64,000 nucleotides of DNA from Candidatus Electrothrix aarhusensis (lineage in GTDB: Bacteria; Desulfobacterota; Desulfobulbia; Desulfobulbales; Desulfobulbaceae), in contig MTKO01000120.1 of assembly GCA_004028505.1 (NCBI GenBank), forward strand, positions 1 to 64,000, in the 5' to 3' direction. The notes below the pieces were generated by a model. The model saw nothing but the letters and a program-made list of their open reading frames with translations. It ran no database searches and was not told where the DNA came from. This document shows positions 1 to 7,831 of the stretch, piece after piece. Every line of letters starts with the position of its first letter. The stretch's first letter is position 1. Made by a program: the position numbers and the translations under genes.

Positions 1-7
1 TATTACA

Positions 8-1513
8 TCATGCTGCCTTGTCAAACAGTTCAAGTTGTTGGCTCCCACCCTTCGGTTCCTTCTTACGAAATCCAGCCATTTCAATAAGCAAGGTTGTGAT
101 CATGGTAAATGTCATCCTGCCGCACAGAGCATGTTGACTACGAACAACCGCATCTTCCAGGCATTCTCGTTTTTTCATGAGATTAAAAGGTCTTTCGCAG
201 TTTTTTCGCATCTCAATGGCCTGTCGTGCTGCTTCGCCGTCAACCGGCATTCTTTGGAAATGGCCGTTATCAAAAGCAATGAGACGAAACTGGGGACAAA
301 TTGCCGCGCGTACACATTCACCGGCACCGGCTGCACATTTATATTCATGTCCTTCATCCATCAGGCCCATGCGAATCATTGGAATTTCACAGAATTGATC
401 ACAGTTCACATGAAGGCTCCCAGGCTCAACATATTCAGGCAAGGGTGTCTCGCTGGAAACCGGCGTGATGAGATGGACTCCAGTGTCGTCCAACAGCGAA
501 CCCTCTTTGTCATTATACGCCTTGTCCGCGCTGATGAGTTTCATTTCAATACCCATTGCTTGCGCAAGCTCAACCAACGGCTTTAAGTACAGGCTGTCAT
601 GATGATTGGCCGGACCGAGCAGAGAAACAAGGGGATAACTCAGTCCTGTTGACGGATTGATAGCTGTCAACGTATGCATACGATAACCTATGACATACGG
701 GGACTTATCGCGCTTGTTACGTCGAGCGCCGCAGTCGCAATCTATATCGCTGTAGACCCGTACCTTTTTATCGCCAACTTTGATGCTATACAGTGGATAC
801 TGGTTATCATTGGCTATTTCTGTAGAATCAACTCCATGCAGCACACTGTTCTCCAACAAACCGCTACCATAGAAATGATGCAATATGTACACCAGAATAT
901 TCACGAGTTGAGAGAACTTCAAATCTTTGCGAAAATGACTAAGCTCAGTATGATCAATAAGTTCCTTGGTATTGAGCGGCAAACCTAAAAATCTGCGATT
1001 CTCTTTACGTTCCTGCCCCATGTATTCCGAGCTGCAAAATTTACGATAGCTTATCTCCGGGTATTTGATGGCTTTTAATAATTCGGCACGAAAAAGTTGA
1101 CATGGAAAGATGTCCCGCATTTGCGGTGAATAACCTTCGTTGGCTAATAACGCATTGATAATGCGATTATCAAGCAACTCGTCAATAAATCGAAGCTCCT
1201 CATTGTGAATCTCAGGCCATGATTTATGAGAGCGAAAAAATTTCAACAATCCAGCTTTTTCATAAAAATTATCTACAAAATTAGCCATATCCTGTAACGG
1301 TATGATCCGGCTGTCAGGCTGTTGTTGCTCAATGCCGATCAGCTCCTCAATCGGTATGCCCAGTTCCTCATCAAACACCTGGTAATCTGCTGCCACTGCA
1401 TCCGTTATCTCTTTGATGATTTCTTTTTTCCGTTTCCTGGGAATTCGTTGCCAATTTGGATGCTTCGATTTCAGTTGCTTCCTGATGATTCGTTTGATAT
1501 CTTTTTCTTTCAT
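8..1513 (-). CDS. DDE transposase (IS1182/DDE_Tnp_1-like)
   Basis: A complete 501-residue DDE transposase that would mobilise its own insertion sequence. The acidic triad is visible: D229 in GVDSTE, D330 in ISADKAY and E440 ahead of RPFNLMKKRE. A cysteine-rich stretch (about C371-C406) lies between the second and third catalytic residues, as in IS1182-type transposases, and the N-terminal 50 residues are strongly basic. The gene ends seven bases from the window edge, so one end of the element is outside the window and no terminal repeats can be paired. The frame is intact, so the copy may be active. The family is inferred from motif layout and length; IS4-like is the alternative. Confidence 0.85.
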   Translation of the reverse strand: MKEKDIKRIIRKQLKSKHPNWQRIPRKRKKEIIKEITDAVAADYQVFDEELGIPIEELIGIEQQQPDSRIIPLQDMANFVDNFYEKAGLLKFFRSHKSWPEIHNEELRFIDELLDNRIINALLANEGYSPQMRDIFPCQLFRAELLKAIKYPEISYRKFCSSEYMGQERKENRRFLGLPLNTKELIDHTELSHFRKDLKFSQLVNILVYILHHFYGSGLLENSVLHGVDSTEIANDNQYPLYSIKVGDKKVRVYSDIDCDCGARRNKRDKSPYVIGYRMHTLTAINPSTGLSYPLVSLLGPANHHDSLYLKPLVELAQAMGIEMKLISADKAYNDKEGSLLDDTGVHLITPVSSETPLPEYVEPGSLHVNCDQFCEIPMIRMGLMDEGHEYKCAAGAGECVRAAICPQFRLIAFDNGHFQRMPVDGEAARQAIEMRKNCERPFNLMKKRECLEDAVVRSQHALCGRMTFTMITTLLIEMAGFRKKEPKGGSQQLELFDKAA

Positions 1514-1655
1514 AAAGCCTCTTTTTGGGTATCAAATTGTTTTCGTTGACTTTTGTACCATTATAGAGGTTTTTTGCATTTTAAGCAACTGTATTTATTG
1601 GTTTATTTGGCATTTTCTTCAACACCCTTATTATAAATATCCTAATATACAAGGG

Positions 1656-1871
1656 TTAACCTTTTGGAGGGTAATCATCATTTCCCGGAGAAATAGTATT
1701 CTTCTCCCTTATTTGGCAATTATCTGCTCTGTGAATCGAAATCTCGCCACCCCCTTGATTTATCAAATTTTGACGACCTGCTTCATAAGCTTCTTTCTGA
1801 GCATCATGCCTCTTATTAGCCCACTTCCCATCAGATCTACGATAGACATCTCTATCTTGCTGTTTACTCAT
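1656..1871 (-). CDS. DUF2188 family small protein
   Basis: A 71-residue protein with the DUF2188 pattern: an early DVYRRSDGKWANKR block, an alanine/glutamate helix (AQKEAYEAGRQNL), then GGGEISIH and a C-terminal REKNTISPGNDDYPPKG tail. Members are short, soluble proteins of unknown function, often found near mobile or accessory genes. It is read away from a candidate small-RNA promoter (1936-1964) on the other strand. The lack of disruption and the close family match make it a real gene. Confidence 0.75.
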   Translation of the reverse strand: MSKQQDRDVYRRSDGKWANKRHDAQKEAYEAGRQNLINQGGGEISIHRADNCQIREKNTISPGNDDYPPKG

Positions 1872-1935
1872 GACAAATATTCCTTAAACTTAAAAATTAG
1901 AGCGGAGAAAGAATGCGATACATTCGTAATTCTTA

Positions 1936-1964
1936 TTGACATAAGCAGCAAAGTAAACTATTTA
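1936..1964 (+). promoter_or_regulatory. sigma70-like promoter (candidate)
   Basis: A consensus TTGACA (1936-1941) is followed after exactly 17 bases by TATTTA (1959-1964), a 4/6 match to the -10 box. No open frame starts downstream; instead a strong terminator follows within 80 bases. The promoter is divergent from the DUF2188 gene. Confidence 0.45.
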
Positions 1965-1970
1965 ACATGA

Positions 1971-2040
1971 CCAGTTTTCAAGCATAATGCTACTCATATC
2001 AACGCCACTTGGTTCTTGCCTGAACCAGTGGCGTTTTTTT
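1971..2040 (+). ncRNA. candidate small RNA ending in an intrinsic terminator
   Basis: About 70 bases between the promoter-like sequence at 1936-1964 and an intrinsic terminator. The terminator pairs ACGCCACT...GGTTC with GAACC...AGTGGCGT (2002-2032) and runs straight into a T7 tract (2033-2040). The leader of about 30 bases is unstructured and holds no start codon with a ribosome site. A self-contained promoter-terminator unit with no ORF is the usual form of a trans-acting small RNA. I recognise no known family. The alternative is a stray terminator of an older, lost gene. Confidence 0.35.
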
Positions 2041-2093
2041 ATTCTCCACTTTTGCCAAACAACAATAATACCTATCCGAATATTTGCAAGTCT

Positions 2094-2113
2094 GTATACA
2101 ATATATTGTATAC
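2094..2113. promoter_or_regulatory. perfect 20-bp palindrome (operator-like)
   Basis: GTATACAATATATTGTATAC is a perfect dyad with 10-bp half-sites and no spacer. Perfect AT-rich dyads of this length are typical of dimeric repressor operators. It lies in a gene-free stretch 54 bases after the candidate small-RNA terminator. No second copy was noticed in the window. Confidence 0.4.
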
Positions 2114-2244
2114 CCCGTTCCAGGCGGGACACAATTTTTCATAGTTGATCATGAACTCGTCATAATTGATTAAGAATCAAAAAGTACCCCTGCCGGTATC
2201 ACAGACCCTTTTAAAACCGCGCAGTGATGCGGGTTACAGGCCGG

Positions 2245-2316
2245 GGTCGCGGGTTCGAATCCCAGCAGCTAAAAACGAAAAGAGGGTCACCGGCATAAGC
2301 TAGCGACCCTTTTTTA
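2245..2316 (+). other. tRNA T-arm-like fragment followed by a terminator
   Basis: The region 2041-2450 holds no gene. Inside it, 2246-2272 contains a T-loop-like GGGTTCGAATCCC, but no anticodon arm or matching acceptor stem can be built around it, so it is at most a degenerate tRNA or an old attachment-site scar. It is followed by a hairpin (2283-2294 with 2299-2310) and a T6 run, an intrinsic terminator on the plus strand. The right arm GCTAGCGACCCTTTT recurs in the terminator near 17780. Confidence 0.35.
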
Positions 2317-2450
2317 TTCACTACCGGACGACGGCCCTTTGGGCGGTCAAAATGGACAAAATGTGAGATGAGGAGACACGGTCGCCGCAGAGGAAGCTTG
2401 GAAGGCGGGTGCTGGTTCCGCCGGATTCAAAACAACCCTAAATTAAACAG

Positions 2451-3224
2451 TTACTCCGCAGCCTGATTATGAAAAGCCACCACCTCTTCGTAGGTACACC
2501 CTGTGCCACCAAAGATATCCAGCGCACTTCCCACAGTTGCATCCAACTTGGATTTCCCGGCCCTACAAATAAGTTGCAAATCGTTCATGTCAGTAACCCC
2601 ACCTGCATAGGTGATAGGCTTGTTCACCCCGGCTGCTGCCAAGATTCCAATCAAGCGTTCATCAACACCCATACACTTCCCCTCCACGTCAACAGCATGG
2701 ATCAAAAACTCATCGCAACTTCCCTCCAGCTCCTTCAGCATTTTTCCGCTGATCCTCAAATCAGTAAACTTCTGCCAGCGGTCGGTAACCACATAATAAC
2801 CATCATCTTTCCAACGACAGCTCAGATCAAGCACCAAACGCTCTTTGCCGATGAGCCGACACAATCTATCCAACCGCTCCGTATCCAGTTGCCCATCATG
2901 AAAGACATGGGAGGTGACGATAACGTGGGAAGCCCCTCGTTCCAGCCAGAGCGCAGCATTTTCCGCAGTTATTCCCCCGCCGATTTGCAGTCCTCCGGGC
3001 CAGCCCTTCAAGGCCTCTGCTGCCGCCTCTTCATTGCCAGGACCCAGCATGATAACATGCCCGCCGGGAAGATTATCCTGACGGTACATCCGGGCGTAAT
3101 GAGAAGAAGAAAATTGAGAAGAAAAATTAGTTCGCAGGGTTGCGGATTCGCTGTCGCTCAGCGTGGAGCCGACAATCTGTTTCACCTTGCCGTTATGCAG
3201 GTCAATACAAGGACGGAAGCGCAT
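2451..3224 (-). CDS. hisA: phosphoribosylformimino-AICAR ribotide isomerase, eukaryotic-type HisA
   Basis: HisA catalyses the Amadori rearrangement of ProFAR to PRFAR in histidine synthesis, in the cytoplasm. The 257-residue TIM barrel starts with CIDLHNGKVKQ, where D8 is the expected catalytic aspartate. LQIGGGI and the late YAGGVTD are the phosphate-binding glycine loops. The insert after strand 1 (about residues 25-50) and the motifs LDLSCRW and AVDVEGKCMG follow the plant/fungal HIS6 type rather than the usual bacterial HisA. It is not in a his operon; hisB is about 50 kb away at 53122. A minus-strand terminator lies just upstream at 3255-3293, so it is probably transcribed on its own. 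Confidence 0.9.
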   Translation of the reverse strand: MRFRPCIDLHNGKVKQIVGSTLSDSESATLRTNFSSQFSSSHYARMYRQDNLPGGHVIMLGPGNEEAAAEALKGWPGGLQIGGGITAENAALWLERGASHVIVTSHVFHDGQLDTERLDRLCRLIGKERLVLDLSCRWKDDGYYVVTDRWQKFTDLRISGKMLKELEGSCDEFLIHAVDVEGKCMGVDERLIGILAAAGVNKPITYAGGVTDMNDLQLICRAGKSKLDATVGSALDIFGGTGCTYEEVVAFHNQAAE

Positions 3225-3254
3225 TTTTTCTTAAATAACGTATGAATTAATTGG

Positions 3255-3293
3255 GCAAAAAAAAGCAAGATGCGAAAAAATCACATCTTGCTT
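3255..3293 (-). terminator. intrinsic terminator
   Basis: The arms AAGCAAGATG (3263-3272) and CATCTTGCTT (3284-3293) pair perfectly around a 12-base loop and end in eight T on the minus strand. It terminates the ATPase gene at 3335-4012. Confidence 0.75.
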
Positions 3294-3334
3294 CTGTACC
3301 GACGAACAGGCTAATCAGTCATCCTGCTGAACCA

Positions 3335-4012
3335 TCATAGTTGCCGGATCAAGCTCAGGTGATATGAGTCGCCGCTGCAGGCATCACTGTTATGACGAAT
3401 GATCTCAAGCTGGACATTCTTCTGCTCAGATTTAAGCAAAACAACCGTCTCAAAAAGGTCGTCAAGCTCATGGCAAGGTGCAGGTACCCCTGATGGAGAT
3501 ACTCGATCATCCTCACGATGACTGGTCGCGGAAAACCACGTCTGGAGGCGCAGGCTCTCCATCAGATTATTAATATCTTCCAATTCCCCGTGATCCATAT
3601 TTGTGAAATCAAAACCGTCAATCACCACACAATCCGGTTTAAAAATATCCTGCAGGATCAGATCGTTCAGACGCTCTTCGAGACGAGCCCGGTTAAAGGC
3701 AGACTCCTTGAAACTCATGATCATCCGGTGCTGCTGCACCATATCAATCAGCTCATGGGGCTTAGCCACAGAGCATTTCTGAAGAATAATCTCCAGCATA
3801 TCATCATACCAGAGCTTGGTTTTCTCCAAATTTTCTCCAATACTGATATGGACAACCCGTTTTCCACGCAGAATAGAATCCAAGGCAATCTGGACCAGAA
3901 GAGCGGTCTTTCCCAGTCCTGCCCGGGCCATAATCAGACCCATTTTTTTGTCGTTTCCGGCTAAATTCAAAACCCGTAACGGATTTTTTTTCACCAACGG
4001 TTCATATCCCAT
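3335..4012 (-). CDS. RecA-fold P-loop ATPase, unknown role
   Basis: A 225-residue soluble protein with a Walker A box ARAGLGKTAL (residues 29-38) and a Walker B strand CVVIDGFDF (128-136), the layout of small RecA/KaiC/DnaB-like ATPases. No partner domain or DNA-binding region is visible. An earlier in-frame start exists at 4054, but the ATG at 4012 has a GAGGTGG ribosome site six bases upstream and is preferred. It lies 96 bases downstream of fusA on the same strand and ends in its own terminator. The C-terminal half has an unusual TSHREDD stretch where sensor residues would sit. Function not assigned. Confidence 0.75.
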   Translation of the reverse strand: MGYEPLVKKNPLRVLNLAGNDKKMGLIMARAGLGKTALLVQIALDSILRGKRVVHISIGENLEKTKLWYDDMLEIILQKCSVAKPHELIDMVQQHRMIMSFKESAFNRARLEERLNDLILQDIFKPDCVVIDGFDFTNMDHGELEDINNLMESLRLQTWFSATSHREDDRVSPSGVPAPCHELDDLFETVVLLKSEQKNVQLEIIRHNSDACSGDSYHLSLIRQL

Positions 4013-4108
4013 GCTACCACCTCTTATTTTTTCGTCTCTCTTTCGTATTTCCAAGCGCAGTCTGCAATCAGAAGTAGACTACTCTATTCTCCCAAAATAC
4101 CGCCGGAA

Positions 4109-6193
4109 TCACCCGTTTTTTCTGGATTCTGCGTATTCCTTGATCAGCTCTTCAGAAACACTCTTGGGAACCTGCTTATACGTTGAGAACTCCATAGTGA
4201 ATTCAGCCTTTCCCTGGGTCAAAGAACGCAGGGTGGTTGAGTAGCCAAACATCTCGGATAAAGGCATATCCGCCTCTACAACGGTATAGCTCCCCTCTTC
4301 AGAGGTACCGACAATCATGCCGCGTCGCTGGTTCAGGCTGCCCATGATCGATCCCTGAAACTCGGAAGGCCCTTCTACAGACACCTTCATGATCGGTTCC
4401 ATAATAACCGGGCCAGCGTTTTTATAGCCCTCTTTAAAGGCACCTTTGGCAGCCTGTTGAAAAGCCATATCCGAGGAGTCTACCGCATGATAACTCCCGT
4501 CGTTGATCAGACAACGAATCCCGGTAATAGGCGCACCGATCAGCATACCCTTTTCCATGGAAGCCTGGAAGCCCTTATCACAGGACGGGATATATTCACG
4601 AGGAATAACACCACCCACAATCTGGTCGACAAATTCGTACTCTTCCTCTTCCAAAGGCTCCATATGGCCGCCCACTCGACCAAACTGGCCTGAACCACCG
4701 GTCTGTTTCTTATGAGTGTAGTTGAAGTCAGCATGCTGAGTAATAGCCTCGCGATACGCAACCCGAGGGGCACCGACCTCAACCTCAGCATTATACTCTC
4801 GTTTCATGCGTTCAATGTACACTTCAAGATGCAACTCGCCCATACCAGAAATAATAGTCTCACTGGTCTCATGATCGACAAAGGTCTTAAAGGTCGGATC
4901 TTCCTTGCTAAAACGATTCAAGGCCTTGGACATATTGTCCTGGGCCTTATTGTCTATCGGGGTAATCGCCAAAGAAATAACCGGTGCAGGGACATGCATG
5001 GAACTCATGGACCAGTTGACTTTGCTGTCGCAGAAGGTATCGCCGGAGGCACAGTCCACACCGAAGAGACCGACGATATCACCGGAACCGGCTTCTTCGA
5101 TTTCCTCCATCTCATTAGAGTGCATCCGAACAAGACGCCCGACTTTGACCTTCTTACCGGTTCTGGTATTGAAGATGGTCTCGCCTTTTCTTAGGGTACC
5201 CTGATAGGTACGAACATAGGTCAACTGACCGTAACGACCGTCCTCCAGTTTAAAAGCCAGAGCAACCAACGGGTCATCTGGATTATTGGAAACCGTCATT
5301 TCCTCTTCATCATTATCCAGATCAAGAGCAGTATTTACGACATCAGTCGGACAGGGCAGATACGCCTCAACAGCATCCAACAAAGGCTGAACACCCTTGT
5401 TTTTATAAGCAGAACCGATCATTACCGGTGCCAGCTCTAAATCCAAGGTACCTTTACGGATAGCAGCATGAATCAGCTCAACAGGAATTTCTTCCTCTTC
5501 CATCATAGCTTCCATCAACTCTTCCGAGAACATGGAAACCGCATCCAACAGCTCCTCTCGCTTCTCTTCGGCGTCATCTTTCAGGTGATCAGGAATCTCG
5601 TCATAACGGATATCATCACCCTGATCTCCGTCAAAATAGATAGCCTTCATGGTGACCAAGTCAACCATACCTTCCAGTTCTGATTCCAAACCGATGGGCA
5701 GCTGAATCATAACGGCATTGAGGTTCAGCTTGTCCCGCAGCTGGCCGACAACTCGTTCTGGATTAGCACCTGTTCGATCGCATTTATTAATAAAGGCGAT
5801 ACGTGGAACATTATATCGGGTCATCTGACGGTCAACCGTAATGGACTGCGACTGCACACCGCCCACAGAGCAGAGGATCAGAACAGCACCATCAAGTACT
5901 CGCAGAGCACGTTCAACTTCAACGGTAAAATCCACATGGCCCGGTGTGTCAATAATATTGACATCAATATCTTTCCATGAACAGTAGGTGGCTGCCGACT
6001 GAATGGTGATACCGCGCTCTTTTTCCAGCTCCATGGAATCCATTGTTGCGCCGACGCCATCCTTACCACGTACCTCATGAATAGCGTGGATGCGCTGCGT
6101 GTAGTAAAGGATTCGCTCGGTAAGTGTTGTCTTGCCCGAATCAATATGGGCACTAATGCCGATATTCCGTACCTTATCCAGATCTTTGTTCAT
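4109..6193 (-). CDS. fusA: translation elongation factor G, mitochondrial EFG1-like
   Basis: EF-G moves tRNAs and mRNA through the ribosome after peptide bond formation, powered by GTP. All G motifs are present: AHIDSGKT (15-22), RGIT (60-63), DTPGH (82-86) and NKCD (136-139, where most EF-Gs have NKMD or NKLD). At 694 residues it has the full five-domain length. [17 protein letters not shown] instead of [44 protein letters not shown], and an [13 protein letters not shown] strand match mitochondrial EFG1 and the spirochaete/planctomycete/delta 'spdEFG1' group. Members of that group usually coexist with a second EF-G elsewhere in the genome. It has a 600-base leader with a terminator-like hairpin (6306-6340). 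Confidence 0.93.
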   Translation of the reverse strand: MNKDLDKVRNIGISAHIDSGKTTLTERILYYTQRIHAIHEVRGKDGVGATMDSMELEKERGITIQSAATYCSWKDIDVNIIDTPGHVDFTVEVERALRVLDGAVLILCSVGGVQSQSITVDRQMTRYNVPRIAFINKCDRTGANPERVVGQLRDKLNLNAVMIQLPIGLESELEGMVDLVTMKAIYFDGDQGDDIRYDEIPDHLKDDAEEKREELLDAVSMFSEELMEAMMEEEEIPVELIHAAIRKGTLDLELAPVMIGSAYKNKGVQPLLDAVEAYLPCPTDVVNTALDLDNDEEEMTVSNNPDDPLVALAFKLEDGRYGQLTYVRTYQGTLRKGETIFNTRTGKKVKVGRLVRMHSNEMEEIEEAGSGDIVGLFGVDCASGDTFCDSKVNWSMSSMHVPAPVISLAITPIDNKAQDNMSKALNRFSKEDPTFKTFVDHETSETIISGMGELHLEVYIERMKREYNAEVEVGAPRVAYREAITQHADFNYTHKKQTGGSGQFGRVGGHMEPLEEEEYEFVDQIVGGVIPREYIPSCDKGFQASMEKGMLIGAPITGIRCLINDGSYHAVDSSDMAFQQAAKGAFKEGYKNAGPVIMEPIMKVSVEGPSEFQGSIMGSLNQRRGMIVGTSEEGSYTVVEADMPLSEMFGYSTTLRSLTQGKAEFTMEFSTYKQVPKSVSEELIKEYAESRKNG

Positions 6194-6824
6194 CTCTTAT
6201 TCCTCTGTTACAGCTGCCTGGCCGCTGATTCTATCCGCTCCTTCTGGTCCCCTTGGAATTCGGATAAAAAAAACTCGCTGTTTGCCGAGCAAACAACCAT
6301 TTAAAAATAAAAAAGGAGTCACAGCGAATTCTGTAACCCCTCAACACGTATCCTATTTTCAGGATGACACTGAGACAGTATCAAATAAGCACCTTAAAAA
6401 ACTGCACTTTAAAAACAGGGAGTCATTCTCTATACTCTAAAAAGGACTTTATATACCCTATATAACTCCGATGCGCAAGGTAAAAAGAAACAGAACGCCG
6501 TATGTTCAAACACGTAATACAGACATCGTATAGACCATCCTACATACCATCGTACATACATCATATTCTATGAAGAGGTGTCTTCAGGTATCTTTGCAGG
6601 ATAAAATTATTATTTGCACAATAGTTTCTATATGTTAACCTGGCGAGCAGGTGTCCTCTCTAAAATTCAGGTTAGCAAAATAATATTTTTCAGAGCTTGC
6701 AATGTTGGTCAATCCATAAGATTATATGCTCCACGAGTGCATAAGGAGATCCACCACATTTCTTCAGAGGTGAACCTCTTGCTCCATTCTTTTGACAAAT
6801 AAGGCCATCGGATAGAAAAAGTAG
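6194..6824. other. gene-free leader region between fusA and the glycosyltransferase
   Basis: No convincing gene on either strand. It holds a minus-strand terminator-like hairpin (6306-6340) and an imperfect tandem of CATAC/CATCGTA words around 6520-6570. The two flanking genes are divergent, so both promoters must lie here. Confidence 0.4.
6306..6340 (-). terminator. terminator-like hairpin in the fusA leader
   Basis: On the minus strand GGGGTTACAG (6340-6331) pairs imperfectly with CTGTGACTCC (6324-6315) and is followed by a T7-rich tract. It lies 113 bases upstream of fusA, where there is no minus-strand gene to terminate. It is therefore either an attenuator or the end of an unrecognised leader transcript. 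Confidence 0.45.
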
Positions 6825-7745
6825 ATGATGAAAAAAACAGGGATAATACTGCTCAACTGGAACGCTGCTGAGGACACGATCGGCTGTGTCAAAAAATTTC
6901 AGAATTTCCAAGCCTTTCTTGGAGATAATCTTGAGGATAAAACAACCATCTATGTGGTGGATAACAACTCAGACTCGGCGGACAGAAAAAAAATTCGGCA
7001 GGACTGTCAACATATCGTTTTTATCCAAAATGACAGCAACCTTGGGTATGCAGGCGGCAATAATGTCGGTATCCGAAGAGCCCGCAAGGACGGGTGTGCA
7101 TACATCCTGCTGATGAACAACGATGCCCGAATTGCGGAAAAGGATTTTCATCTCCTGGTGCAGGCAATGGATGCAGAGCCGGATCTCGGCATTGTCGGCC
7201 CTCTTATACGAGATGACCACGGCGGGATACTCAATGCAGGTGGCAGGGATATAGGCTGTCACTACATCTCCCATTTCAAAGAGCCTGTTCAGCCTGATAT
7301 GCTCTATGATGTGGATTATGTCTCCGGGACGATCTGCCTCATCCGCTCCTCTCTTTTGGAACACATAGGCCTGCTGGACGAAGAATATTTTTTTAGCGGC
7401 GAAGTTGCTGATCTCTGCCAAAGAGCAAAAAAGCAGCGCACGTCTTCCGATTCCTCCGGTGCATACCACCGAATCGCCATCAACCCACAAGCCTCGGGCA
7501 CCCATGACCTTTCTGCCTCCCACGGCAACCGGGGCGGAATTTACACATATTACACCGTTCGTAACCGCTTTCTCTATATCCGTAAACATCTCCGCTCTTC
7601 GATCCCTCGACTTTTTTTGTATTGGACCTCTCAGCATCTCCGACACGCCTACCGCTGTTTACGGGAAAGAAAAAAAATCGAATTACAGATGATTCTGAAA
7701 GGGCTTCTGCACGGGCTTATTGGGAAATACGGTCCCCTTCACTGA
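6825..7745 (+). CDS. family 2 glycosyltransferase (rhamnosyltransferase-like)
   Basis: A GT-A fold glycosyltransferase that would transfer a sugar from a nucleotide donor onto a cell-surface glycan. The N-terminal strand IILLNWN, VVDNNSDSAD (44-53), the GYAGGNN loop (74-80) and the metal-binding NNDA (98-101) are all classic for the RfbF/WcaA-like GT2 group. VDYVSGTICLIRSSL and the later FFSGEVADLCQRAKKQ supply the acceptor-side motif. The C-terminal YTYYTVRNRFLYIRKH is typical of rhamnosyltransferase-like members. 306 residues, near full length. The methyltransferase gene begins 86 bases downstream on the same strand, suggesting a surface-polysaccharide pair. Confidence 0.85.
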   Translation: MMKKTGIILLNWNAAEDTIGCVKKFQNFQAFLGDNLEDKTTIYVVDNNSDSADRKKIRQDCQHIVFIQNDSNLGYAGGNNVGIRRARKDGCAYILLMNNDARIAEKDFHLLVQAMDAEPDLGIVGPLIRDDHGGILNAGGRDIGCHYISHFKEPVQPDMLYDVDYVSGTICLIRSSLLEHIGLLDEEYFFSGEVADLCQRAKKQRTSSDSSGAYHRIAINPQASGTHDLSASHGNRGGIYTYYTVRNRFLYIRKHLRSSIPRLFLYWTSQHLRHAYRCLRERKKIELQMILKGLLHGLIGKYGPLH

Positions 7746-7831
7746 AGGATGAAGGAAACCCGACGTGCATCCGACTAATATCATTTAAACGAATTTTCCG
7801 GACCTGTTCCGGTTCTTCCCTGAACGAAACA

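Noticed and set aside
35-586. Open frame on the plus strand opposite the first transposase
   Set aside because: Shadow of the transposase gene; no ribosome site and no family pattern.
2210-2275. Possible tRNA gene because of GGGTTCGAATCCC
   Set aside because: No acceptor stem, D-arm or anticodon stem can be paired around it.
2469-3245. Long plus-strand open frame (258 codons) opposite hisA
   Set aside because: Antisense shadow; hisA is a clear family member and this frame shows no motif.
6520-6575. Short CATAC/CATCGTA repeats as a CRISPR-like array
   Set aside because: Irregular spacing, units below 10 bases and no spacers. No CRISPR array was seen anywhere in the window.
6969-7646. Minus-strand open frame opposite the glycosyltransferase
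   Set aside because: Antisense shadow; composition is that of a reversed GT2 gene.
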